This document shows positions 1 to 8,475 of a stretch of 52,611 nt of DNA, one piece after another. Both the position numbers and the translations under genes were made by a program. The first letter of the stretch is position 1; every line of letters starts with the position of its first letter. Below the pieces are notes generated by a model. That model had not been told where the DNA came from. It worked only from the letters and a program-made list of their open reading frames with translations, and did no database searches. Source of the stretch: Bacillota bacterium (GTDB lineage Bacteria; Bacillota; Sulfobacillia; Sulfobacillales; Sulfobacillaceae); assembly GCA_021797635.1 (NCBI GenBank), contig JAJZZI010000023.1, positions 1 through 52,611 on the forward strand, written 5' to 3'.

Positions 1-205
1 CATAGTTTGGCATGATTTCCGCCATGTCCTGACCCACTTTCTTCTGGAAATGAGTTGTATGGTGTAAATTAGGCTGTCCTAGAAAAGGAAAAGCATGCGA
101 GGAAGCAGTGAGGGGTGGTAGGTCCAAGGGGGGAGATTGGCTCGCGATGGTGATCGACGTGCTGGTGTCCACCTCGCGCGAAGACGTGGTCTAAACGTAT
201 GAGGG
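1..205. other. left edge, no supportable gene
   Basis: I see no convincing coding region here. One plus-strand frame is open from about 54 to a TAA ending at 191, but it has no ribosome binding site and unremarkable composition, so it is probably chance. The TauE/SafE-like gene on the minus strand ends at 206. Confidence 0.4.
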
Positions 206-955
206 TCACCATAGCATGATGCTGGCGCCTACGACGGGGACGAGGACCATGGCCAACTTGAGGACGTTCTGGGGCAGACGGCGGGTAAACTTCGCGCCCA
301 CATAGGTACCTAAAACCATGCTAAGAGCTACTTCAGCCAAAAGCGGAAAGTCGAGGTAGCCCGCATGATAATACCCGATGGCACCGGCAATGGCCGTGGG
401 CACGATAACCAGCATGGTGGTACCAGGAACTTTGATGAGCGGTATGCCTAGGATCCAGAGCAAGCCCAGCTGAATGAAAGGCGCGGCGCCAATGCCAAAC
501 ATACCCGAGATCGAACCGACGAAAAGGCCAAGAATTAGCGCTTTTGTCCAAAACCGGAAGTCCCTCGGGCGCAAGCGGGAGTGCAAGGGGCGCTTTTCCG
601 GTGAAAGGAGCACAAGGCGCGCCGCCATGACGAGGGCGGATAGGAACAGCACAGAAGCCGTCAGCACTTTCAGTTCATGGGCGGGGAGATGAGCGGCGAC
701 ATGCGAGGTAATCAGTGCGCCAACCGCCCCGGCACTGCCTATCCCTAGTCCGGGAGCTAGAGCCACTTGGCGGGAGCGGAAATGGCTGTATGCGCCCGAT
801 AGCGAGCTGAAAACCATAGCCGCTAAGGCGGTGCCTGAGGCAATGTGGATGGAATATCCGAATATTACGGTGAGCAAGGCGACGATAAACCCACTGCCAC
901 CTGCGCCCACGAATCCCAAGAAAAGTCCCAAAACAACCATGGTGCCTACCAGCAT
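206..955 (-). CDS. TauE/SafE (TSUP) family membrane anion exporter
   Basis: A 249-residue, very hydrophobic protein with about eight predicted membrane segments, the usual size for the TSUP family. The N-terminus holds the glycine-rich stretch GLFLGFVGAGGSGF typical of the first TSUP repeat, and a related FVGSISGMFGIGAAPF stretch near residues 145-160 marks the second repeat. TSUP proteins move sulfite, sulfonates or other small organosulfur anions across the cytoplasmic membrane. The substrate cannot be told from sequence. It is divergent from metA, so a link to sulfur metabolism is possible but only inferred. The ATG at 955 has a weak ribosome binding site; an ATG about five codons in is an alternative. 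Confidence 0.85.
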   Translation of the reverse strand: MLVGTMVVLGLFLGFVGAGGSGFIVALLTVIFGYSIHIASGTALAAMVFSSLSGAYSHFRSRQVALAPGLGIGSAGAVGALITSHVAAHLPAHELKVLTASVLFLSALVMAARLVLLSPEKRPLHSRLRPRDFRFWTKALILGLFVGSISGMFGIGAAPFIQLGLLWILGIPLIKVPGTTMLVIVPTAIAGAIGYYHAGYLDFPLLAEVALSMVLGTYVGAKFTRRLPQNVLKLAMVLVPVVGASIMLW

Positions 956-1324
956 CTCATTTGATTGTCACGGCGTGGAACGCCGATTCTCCCTTCCTCT
1001 GCAGGACCTAGGCTCCAGGCATATCTAGACCATCGGTTCCGCTGGCGCGGCCGAAAAGAACGTTAGCGCTTTTGGGTTGCCCATCTTTCAGGGGCGTGAT
1101 GGAGGAGAAACCTCACTGAGCAGATGGCTTACCGGCCTTGTGGCTATCACCGTTGCGCAGGCTCTGCGTTTCGGATAGAGCTAACCCCCAACCGACCCTA
1201 TCATAACCGTTAACCATGGGCAGACCAATAGTCTGCCGATATTTTGGAGTTCTCTCCAAGGGCCGGGCATGATACCCTACCCATATCACGCGATATCAGC
1301 ATGGCGGTGAAGGGAGGGGTCGAA
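956..1324. other. divergent intergenic region / metA leader
   Basis: About 370 bases separate the exporter start from the metA start, so both promoters should lie here. I could not match a SAM-I core (no GATGAA..CGGCAACC pattern) or another known riboswitch. The only clear structure is a pair of perfect hairpins just ahead of metA, listed separately. Confidence 0.5.
1219..1259 (+). promoter_or_regulatory. two tandem hairpins in the metA leader
   Basis: The first hairpin has a perfect 7-bp stem, GGCAGAC at 1219-1225 pairing with GTCTGCC at 1231-1237 across a 5-base loop. The second has a perfect 6-bp stem, TTGGAG at 1244-1249 pairing with CTCCAA at 1254-1259 across TTCT. They sit 66 bases before the proposed metA start. 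No T-run follows, so they are not ordinary terminators. A role in transcript stability or translational control of metA is inference. Confidence 0.4.
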
Positions 1325-2236
1325 TTGCCGATTAAAGTACCGGATCACCTTCCGGCCAAAGAAATCTTGGAACGCGAGGACATTTTTGTGATGACGGAAG
1401 ACCGCGCGTACCATCAAGACATTCGTCCGTTGCACATTGTGATTTTAAACTTGATGCCGATCAAGGAGACGGCAGAGACCCAGATCCTGCGACTTCTCGC
1501 GAACACGCCGCTCCAACTGGAGATCTCGTTTTTGCGGATGCGCACGCACGAGTCGAAAAACACCTCGACTCAGCATTTAGCGGCTTTTTACAAGACGGTA
1601 GAAGAAATTGAGGAACGCTATTTCGATGGCATGATTGTGACCGGAGCCCCTATCGAACATCTTCCCTTTGAAGCGGTGGGCTACTGGTCGGAATTTCAGG
1701 GGATCATGAATTGGCGAAAAAGCCACGTGACCTCAACCCTGTTCGTTTGTTGGGCGGCCATGGCTGGCCTTTACCACGACTTCGGCGTGCCAAAACATGC
1801 TTTACCCACAAAGCTCTTTGGAGTATTCGAACATGAGGTGACGGCCCAAAGGAAGTTGGTGAGAGGCTTTGACGACCGTTTTCTGGTTCCCCATTCGCGA
1901 AACGCCGAACTTCGTTTGCGTGACCTGGAAGCGGTCAAGGAATTGGAAGTGTTGTCCGTCTCGGATGAGGCGGGGGTCTATATGGTGGCGACCAAAGACG
2001 GACGGCAGATTTACGTGACGGGCCATCCCGAGTATGAGGTCACTACCCTATATGAGGAATACCGCCGGGACGTAAGTCGGGGCCTTGCGGCCTCCCTGCC
2101 CGCCCACTATTTTCCTAACGAGGACCCGGCCAGCCAACCGCGCTACTCGTGGAGATCCCATGCCAGCCTCTTGGTTTCAAATTGGCTAAACTATTATGTG
2201 TATCAAGAAACCCCCTACCAACTGGGTGCGCGATGA
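1325..2236 (+). CDS. metA: homoserine O-acetyltransferase, MetA family
   Basis: Acylates L-homoserine in the first committed step of methionine synthesis. I choose the TTG at 1325 because AGGGAGGGG lies about six bases before it and the product then begins [10 protein letters not shown], the standard MetA N-terminus. This gives 303 residues, the family's normal length. With this start the nucleophile falls at Cys142 (in [11 protein letters not shown]), the catalytic GHPE His/Glu lies near residues 235-237, and the acyl-specificity position is Glu111 (in TGAPIEHLP). In characterised MetA enzymes Glu111 goes with acetyl-CoA use and Gly111 with succinyl-CoA, so acetyl transfer is predicted. Upstream in-frame starts at 1244 (TTG) and 1301 (ATG) lack the family N-terminus. 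Confidence 0.93.
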   Translation: MPIKVPDHLPAKEILEREDIFVMTEDRAYHQDIRPLHIVILNLMPIKETAETQILRLLANTPLQLEISFLRMRTHESKNTSTQHLAAFYKTVEEIEERYFDGMIVTGAPIEHLPFEAVGYWSEFQGIMNWRKSHVTSTLFVCWAAMAGLYHDFGVPKHALPTKLFGVFEHEVTAQRKLVRGFDDRFLVPHSRNAELRLRDLEAVKELEVLSVSDEAGVYMVATKDGRQIYVTGHPEYEVTTLYEEYRRDVSRGLAASLPAHYFPNEDPASQPRYSWRSHASLLVSNWLNYYVYQETPYQLGAR

Positions 2237-2385
2237 TGTTTATTGATCGAGGCCGGACCCTCTGATGCCCGTCTTACATGCAGACTTTGAAAGCTGATCG
2301 CAAGTTGGGCTGAGGCTTTGACGACATCTGTACGAAAACGGCGGCCAAGCACGTTGAGGCATCATGCCAGGAAGGTGGACTCACT

Positions 2386-2886
2386 ATGAGAACGAAAGAC
2401 CTGACCCATCTAAATTCGGCGGGCCGGGTGCATATGATCGACGTGTCGGAAAAAACCGATACTGAGCGCCGCGCCTCGGCCGAAGGCCGGTTGTTCGCTT
2501 CTCCCGAGGTGCTTCACACGGTTTTGACGGGGACGGCGGTGAAAGGAGACGTGCTCGCGGTAACACGGATCGCAGCGATTATGGCGGCAAAGCGAACGGC
2601 CGAGTGGATTCCCTTGTGCCACCCTATCTCCCTTTCCGGAATCGACGTAGCCATTGAGCTTGAAGCCGATGCCATTCGGGTGGTGACCGAAGTGGCCACG
2701 ACGGCAGCGACGGGCGTTGAAATGGAGGCCTTGACCGGGGTTAACGCGGCTCTCTTGACGCTATACGACATGTTGAAGAGCGTCGATCGAGGCATGCATT
2801 TAGGCGGAATTCGTCTGCTTAGTAAGTCGGGAGGACGAAGCGGATCCTATCGGGCCCCCGGGGATGGGTTGAGAGGAGAAGAATAA
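2386..2886 (+). CDS. moaC: cyclic pyranopterin monophosphate synthase MoaC
   Basis: Converts 3',8-cyclo-GTP to cyclic pyranopterin monophosphate in molybdenum cofactor synthesis. The 166-residue protein carries the family signatures IPLCHPI (about residues 76-82), GVEMEALTGV (about 110-119) and the active-site KSVDRGM near residue 130. The ATG at 2386 follows AGGAAGGTGG. It is one base away from the mogA-like gene, with which it probably forms an operon. The C-terminal tail is slightly longer than typical. Confidence 0.95.
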   Translation: MRTKDLTHLNSAGRVHMIDVSEKTDTERRASAEGRLFASPEVLHTVLTGTAVKGDVLAVTRIAAIMAAKRTAEWIPLCHPISLSGIDVAIELEADAIRVVTEVATTAATGVEMEALTGVNAALLTLYDMLKSVDRGMHLGGIRLLSKSGGRSGSYRAPGDGLRGEE

Positions 2887-2887
2887 G

Positions 2888-3361
2888 GTGTACTTCGGGG
2901 TGCTAACCATTAGCGATAGCGTGTCTCAAGGAACGCGGGTCGACACGGCAGGAAACTGGCTATGCGAACACTGTGCGCTCATAGGCATGGTGGAGAGGAA
3001 ATGGGTCGCCGACGAAGTGGACCACATTGTAGCGGCACTGCAAACGTGGGTGGACCAAGGTGTCGAAATCATCCTCACTACCGGCGGTACGGGACTTGGT
3101 CCGCGTGATGTCACCCCGGAGGCGACGCGCCTGGTTCTACATAAGGAGGTCCCGGGCATCGCAGAGGCTCTGCGGCAGGCTTCATTGGCATACACACCCT
3201 ATGCGATGTTATCCCGGGGTCTTGCCGGCATTTCAGGCGCCACCTTGATTGTCAATCTTCCTGGTTCTCCCAGGGCGGTAGAGCAACTCTACCCTCTGTT
3301 AGAGCCCATCTTTGCCCATGCCCGTAGCCTGTTGGCGGGTCAGACAAGTCATGAAAAATGA
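2888..3361 (+). CDS. mogA: molybdopterin adenylyltransferase, MogA/MoaB family
   Basis: Adenylates molybdopterin before metal insertion. This is a 157-residue single-domain MoCF-binding protein. It has the motif LTTGGTGLGPRDVTPEAT (about residues 59-76), the hallmark of MogA/MoaB, and ends with NLPGSPRAVEQ, also conserved. It starts at GTG 2888 behind GAGAGGAG and lies immediately after moaC. Whether it acts as MogA or MoaB cannot be decided from sequence alone. No other cofactor gene (moaA, moaD/E, moeA) is in the window. Confidence 0.9.
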   Translation: MYFGVLTISDSVSQGTRVDTAGNWLCEHCALIGMVERKWVADEVDHIVAALQTWVDQGVEIILTTGGTGLGPRDVTPEATRLVLHKEVPGIAEALRQASLAYTPYAMLSRGLAGISGATLIVNLPGSPRAVEQLYPLLEPIFAHARSLLAGQTSHEK

Positions 3362-3444
3362 CGTATGGTAAAGTTAACCGAAGAAAATTCGCAATTTCCG
3401 GTGATAACCAGCGATATCCAGGATTCTCCTTGGCAGAGAATAAT

Positions 3445-3473
3445 TTGACTCAGGTTGGAGTTATGGGTACACT
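3445..3473 (+). promoter_or_regulatory. sigma-A promoter of groES-groEL
   Basis: TTGACT at 3445-3450, a 17-base spacer, and TACACT at 3468-3473. The predicted transcription start near 3480 falls just before the CIRCE element, the usual arrangement for HrcA-controlled heat-shock operons. Confidence 0.8.
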
Positions 3474-3486
3474 CACTGGTGAATGG

Positions 3487-3513
3487 TTGGCACTCACCAA
3501 CAACGAGTGCTAA
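3487..3513 (+). promoter_or_regulatory. CIRCE operator (HrcA binding site)
   Basis: TTGGCACTC at 3487-3495, a 9-base spacer, and GAGTGCTAA at 3505-3513. This matches the consensus TTAGCACTC-N9-GAGTGCTAA with one mismatch in the left arm. It lies between the promoter and groES. HrcA should repress the operon here at normal temperature; hrcA itself is not in the window. Confidence 0.93.
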
Positions 3514-3551
3514 CACAAGGAAATGTTGGTGGAAAGGGGCGTCGATGGTTC

Positions 3552-3854
3552 ATGGATGTGCGTCCATTAGCGGATAATGTCGTGGTCGAAGTGCTGAATC
3601 AAGAGACTACGGTGGCTGGCATCGTATTGCCGGACACGGCCAAAGATCAACTCCAAAAGGCCCGCGTGGTAGCGGTGGGTAGCGGGCATCTCTTGGAGAA
3701 CGGGGCGCGTGCAGCCTTGGAAGTTGCGGCGGACGACGTGGTTTTGTTCGAAGCTCAGCGTGGAACCAAGGTGCGGGTAGGCTCAAACGAGTACCTACTG
3801 TTACGCGAATCGGACATTCTGGCCGTGCTCAATGGGGCTCCGGTTTTAGCCTAG
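3552..3854 (+). CDS. groES: co-chaperonin GroES
   Basis: Heptameric lid of the GroEL chamber. I start it at ATG 3552, which gives MDVRPLADNVVVEVLN and 100 residues, close to the family's 94-98. An upstream in-frame start at 3483 would begin inside the CIRCE element and is unlikely. The mobile-loop region (residues about 16-30, ETTVAGIVLPDTAKD) and the conserved C-terminal strand with ESDILAVL are recognisable. groEL follows 36 bases downstream in the same transcript. Confidence 0.95.
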   Translation: MDVRPLADNVVVEVLNQETTVAGIVLPDTAKDQLQKARVVAVGSGHLLENGARAALEVAADDVVLFEAQRGTKVRVGSNEYLLLRESDILAVLNGAPVLA

Positions 3855-3866
3855 GTAGTTAGTTAA

Positions 3867-5522
<1,656 letters not shown>

Positions 5523-5530
5523 TTGGAGTT

Positions 5531-5567
5531 CAAAAACCCCGACGCCACCATGACGTCGGGGTTTTTG
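5531..5567 (+). terminator. intrinsic terminator of groESL
   Basis: A perfect 14-bp inverted repeat, CAAAAACCCCGACG at 5531-5544 and CGTCGGGGTTTTTG at 5554-5567, with a 9-base loop and a T-tract on the 3' side. It is nine bases after the groEL stop. The A-run on the other side means it could also work on the opposite strand. Confidence 0.92.
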
Positions 5568-6204
5568 ATGTGCCCGGCCTGTCGTCTATGCATTTCACCA
5601 TCTGGCGTCCGGTCGTGTAGTAGCGCTATCAGAACATATCGGTGTTACCCCATGGGAGGCCGGACCTTCTGCAGTAACGTGCTATCTGGGGCGGTCGAAC
5701 CCGATCGCCACATGCGCTTGGGGTGAAATTCTGAGAAAGCCCCGTCGCGACCGCGTGAACCGCGCCGGCTTTTTTCGTTAAAATTGAGGAAAGTCCAATT
5801 CGCTGGTCCGAAACCCTTTACTACGTGTTTTACCACAACGAGAAATAGCTTGAACCGGGAGACACGGTGTTTTCGCCTCACCCGGGTAGTTGATCTTGGT
5901 GACAGGGTACCGGCCGTTGGTCTTCACGAAGGAGATATCGGAGGGCCTACGCCCCCTTTGTTCCATGGAGGCGAGGACCTTAAAGCTATATTGGAGGAAT
6001 TGGGTCACGATCGGGAGCAGGGGCATTTGCTTAACCCCTAGCCGCCTAAGGTTGCGATTTCCCGACGGATCGCTAGCCCCATGGCCGTCTCATCCCGAGT
6101 GATTCGTAAGTAGCCCTATCCGAGCCTGCAACCTTTGGTCGTCAAGTTATTTTGACGGATCCCTGCAAGAATCCAAACCCTGAATTGATGACCCTTGCGG
6201 GGTG

Positions 6205-6270
6205 GGCGCCTTATTTCTTCGCCCCTCTGGTCCTTGGCGCAATCCAAGGACCAGAGGGGTTTTAGGCGCC
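6205..6270 (+). terminator. strong nested hairpin, terminator-like
   Basis: An inner, perfect 16-bp stem has CCCCTCTGGTCCTTGG at 6222-6237 pairing with CCAAGGACCAGAGGGG at 6244-6259 across a 6-base loop, followed directly by TTTT. An outer 7-bp stem (GGCGCCT at 6205-6211 with AGGCGCC at 6264-6270) encloses it. The inner stem plus T-run is a good intrinsic terminator, yet no gene ends just before it. Confidence 0.7.
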
Positions 6271-6645
6271 TCTGATTAACAGCATGGGTGAGCGCTTCCC
6301 TTCCACATATCTTGGTGCCTGCCGTACCTCGGGGCTTGGCGTGGGTAGGGATCTTCTCCCCTCGGGGTCGTATGAGTCTGTGGCTTCGCCTCGATGCAGT
6401 ACGACCGGAGCCGGTCGCGGTGTACGCCAAGCGCGTCGTCAGCGCCATCATTCGCGTTCCCTGACCACCCCCGCGTTTCGGGCTCAGGCTCTCAACTAAG
6501 GTGGGGTCTTTGGTATTCGAATGCGTACGGTCGAGCGTGGCCTGGATCGGCTGGCTCAGCGCTAGCGCCGGCGGGTCCAAGGTGGCTGTTCGCGCTAAAG
6601 TTCATCGGCGTTAGCTGGCAATAACTTGATCCCATTGGGTTTGAA

Positions 6646-6674
6646 TTGATGGGAATGGGGAATGCTGGTAAATG
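6646..6674 (+). promoter_or_regulatory. candidate promoter of the coiled-coil gene
   Basis: TTGATG at 6646-6651, a 17-base spacer, and TAAATG at 6669-6674 preceded by TGG (extended -10 style). It lies about 30 bases before the ribosome binding site of the gene starting at 6703. The -10 match is only partial. Confidence 0.35.
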
Positions 6675-6702
6675 TTAACCGGGAATTTGAGGAGGTATTG
6701 TG

Positions 6703-7209
6703 ATGGAAGTTACCTTAAGCCAAGTGATGGAACTCGTGCCAGAAATGGCACAAACTCTTCGCGAAGATATCCGCACGGGGAAACTGGTGGCCGAGCGCAA
6801 GACGGGGATGGCGGGACGACCCTACGTCATTTCGTCCGATGTTCTGGCCCAATCAGACCGGGAGATCTATCGACAGTTGGCTAAACGGATTGAACAGTCG
6901 CTCGGAGTCAAGGCTCGACTTCGCCATCGTGGGGACATCGTTCGCAGTGAGCGATGGATAGGGGAGGATAACCCCTCCGAAAATGTTGACCATTGGTACC
7001 CACTGGTCAAAGTCATGGAGTCGCAACACCAGATGGTGCGTGAAATGGTCGAGCTCTTGAGCCAGGAACTCGCTAGACGCAATGACCGCATGGATCGTCA
7101 GGCGGACGAAATCCAGCAACTTTCATTTAAGTTGGGGCAAGCCCATCAAGAGGTAGGGCGCTTGGAACGACAACTGGCGAGCAATTCAAGCCTGGCTCGG
7201 GCCGAATAG
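6703..7209 (+). CDS. uncharacterised protein, HTH-like N-terminus and C-terminal coiled coil
   Basis: I do not recognise a named family. The 168-residue product has a likely start at ATG 6703, seven bases after GGAGG; a GTG one codon earlier is in frame. Residues about 3-45 (TLSQVMELVPEMAQTLRED) look like a small helix-turn-helix, MerR-like DNA-binding segment. Residues about 105-160 are charged heptad-like sequence consistent with a coiled coil. There are no membrane segments. It is monocistronic, with its own candidate promoter and a terminator downstream. A small DNA-binding or nucleoid-associated role is possible but is inference. Confidence 0.75.
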   Translation: MEVTLSQVMELVPEMAQTLREDIRTGKLVAERKTGMAGRPYVISSDVLAQSDREIYRQLAKRIEQSLGVKARLRHRGDIVRSERWIGEDNPSENVDHWYPLVKVMESQHQMVREMVELLSQELARRNDRMDRQADEIQQLSFKLGQAHQEVGRLERQLASNSSLARAE

Positions 7210-7400
7210 ACCAGGCGCGCCCGTGTCGAACCAAAACATTCATTGCTCCGTCGCTTTCTGCCGATTCAACGAACATGGCGAGCGCTGCAGTCTCACTCAG
7301 ATCACGGTCACCCCTCAGGCTCGCCGTGGAGCCGAGCAAAGTCACGAGTTTGTGGAGGCCGCTGATACGTCCTGTGCATCCTTTCAGCCAAAGTAGCCTG

Positions 7401-7441
7401 AGCCAAGAACGTCGACGATTCCTTGACGTTCTTGGCTATTT
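7401..7441 (+). terminator. intrinsic terminator
   Basis: A perfect 13-bp stem, AGCCAAGAACGTC at 7401-7413 with GACGTTCTTGGCT at 7425-7437, has an 11-base loop and is followed by ATTTTGTT. It closes the coiled-coil gene's transcript, about 190 bases after its stop, and separates it from the merR-hpt-guaA operon. Confidence 0.85.
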
Positions 7442-7461
7442 TGTTGCGCTGCAAAATCCGA

Positions 7462-7480
7462 TAAGATAGGCTCAGTCTTA
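7462..7480. promoter_or_regulatory. candidate MerR-type operator
   Basis: The inverted repeat TAAGA-N9-TCTTA lies about 28 bases before the merR-type gene start, and TAAGAT here could itself be a -10 hexamer. Autoregulators of this family bind such dyads overlapping their promoter. Assignment is by position and symmetry only. Confidence 0.4.
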
Positions 7481-7508
7481 GAATTTTTTGGGCGAACGGA
7501 GGGGACCA

Positions 7509-7913
7509 GTGAAACCGCAGGGGCAAGCCCAGTTTCATTCTATCGGGGACGTGAAGATAGCCACTGGTTTGAGCGAACGACGCATTCGCTATTACGAGAC
7601 GCTTGAGCTTATTTCTCCGCAGCGAACCACGGGCAACCAAAGAGTGTATACGGACCATGATGTTGAACGGCTCAAGTTGATCAAAGAGCTTTTAGACCAG
7701 GGCGAAAGCTTGCGTCACGTGCGTGAGCGACTCAAGGAAGCTGACCTAGCGACGCGCCGCGACGATGGGCACGATCTCGAACGCGATGCGGAAAGTTATT
7801 TTGAAGGTAAACGGATTGCTCGCGGAGAGGACCGCCGAGGAGCAACGTTCGATCGGCAGGCGTTGCTGCGACGCATAAAGCGAGAGCATGCTTACGACGA
7901 GGGAGATGAATAG
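7509..7913 (+). CDS. MerR/GlnR-like transcriptional regulator
   Basis: A 134-residue DNA-binding protein starting at GTG 7509 behind GGAGGGG. The N-terminal winged-helix domain (about residues 10-80) is clear: LSERRIRYYETLELISPQRT followed by GNQRVYTDHDVERL, resembling GlnR-type repressors. The C-terminal 50 residues are charged, with no metal-binding cysteine cluster, so a metal sensor is unlikely. It ends one base before the hpt start, so it is translationally coupled to purine salvage. Control of hpt-guaA by this protein is a reasonable inference, and its ligand is unknown. Confidence 0.88.
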   Translation: MKPQGQAQFHSIGDVKIATGLSERRIRYYETLELISPQRTTGNQRVYTDHDVERLKLIKELLDQGESLRHVRERLKEADLATRRDDGHDLERDAESYFEGKRIARGEDRRGATFDRQALLRRIKREHAYDEGDE

Positions 7914-7914
7914 G

Positions 7915-8475
7915 GTGCAAGCACGTCCGGGAGAGTCACTGGAGGTGTTGTTGCCCGAAGCCGACATTCAGGCGCGGGTGAGAGCCCTAGGGGAGCAAAT
8001 TTCTCAGGACTACGAAGGTAAGCCGCTCCTTCTGGTCGGCATACTTCGAGGGTCTTTTGTTTTTTTAGGTGATTTGATCCGCTGTGTGGATGGCTTAATG
8101 GCCGTCGATTTTATGGCGATTTCCTCCTACGGAGCATCAACGCAGTCCTCCGGTGTGGTGCGGATTTTGAAGGATCTCGATGAGGAACTGCAGAATCGTC
8201 ATGTGGTTGTGGTCGAGGATATTGTCGATACCGGTCTTACTTTAAACTATATCTATAGCCAGCTGGTGGCACGCGGTGCGGCCAGTGTGGCCATTTGTAC
8301 GTTGTTGGACAAGCCGACCCGCAGGCGGGTCGATGTGCATATAGACTATCTGGGCTTTCAAATTCCCGACGAATTTGTTGTGGGTTATGGTTTGGATTTT
8401 GATGAATACTATCGCAACTTGCCGAATGTGTGCCGCTTAAAGATACACCGTCCATCGAAGGAGGCCAACGGGTGA
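7915..8475 (+). CDS. hpt: hypoxanthine phosphoribosyltransferase
   Basis: Joins hypoxanthine or guanine to PRPP to make IMP or GMP. I prefer GTG 7915, about nine bases after AGGGAG and one base after the merR stop; ATG 7906 has that site touching it. This gives 186 residues, normal for the family. The PRPP-binding loop is VVVVEDIVDTGLTL (about residues 100-113), with GILRGSFVFLGDL upstream and VVGYGLDFDEYYRNLP near the C-terminus, all typical of bacterial HPRT. Its stop overlaps the guaA start. Confidence 0.95.
   Translation: MQARPGESLEVLLPEADIQARVRALGEQISQDYEGKPLLLVGILRGSFVFLGDLIRCVDGLMAVDFMAISSYGASTQSSGVVRILKDLDEELQNRHVVVVEDIVDTGLTLNYIYSQLVARGAASVAICTLLDKPTRRRVDVHIDYLGFQIPDEFVVGYGLDFDEYYRNLPNVCRLKIHRPSKEANG

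Larger units (their letters stand above)
5568..6702. other. 1.1-kb gene-poor gap with hairpins
   Basis: I find no convincing protein gene. The short open frames have no consistent codon pattern or good ribosome binding site. Structures seen are a terminator-like element near 5736-5775 (AAAGCC pairing with GGCTTT, then a T-run), a short hairpin near 6140-6157 (CGTCAA/TTGACG), the strong nested hairpin at 6205-6270, and a promoter for the next gene. The 490 bases between 5775 and 6270 could hold an untranslated RNA, but I could not match one. Confidence 0.5.

Noticed and set aside
960-1240. SAM riboswitch ahead of metA
   Set aside because: No SAM-I core sequence or terminator/antiterminator pair could be found by eye.
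5785-5800. GAGGAAAGTCC, the RNase P RNA P4 signature
   Set aside because: Only this short motif matches; the distal ACAGAA-type P4 partner and other conserved blocks were not found in the next 450 bases.
6195-6263. Possible T-box leader (GGGGTGGGCGCC before a terminator)
   Set aside because: It does not match the GGGTGGnACCGCG core, there is no stem I specifier structure, and no aminoacyl-tRNA synthetase or amino-acid gene follows.
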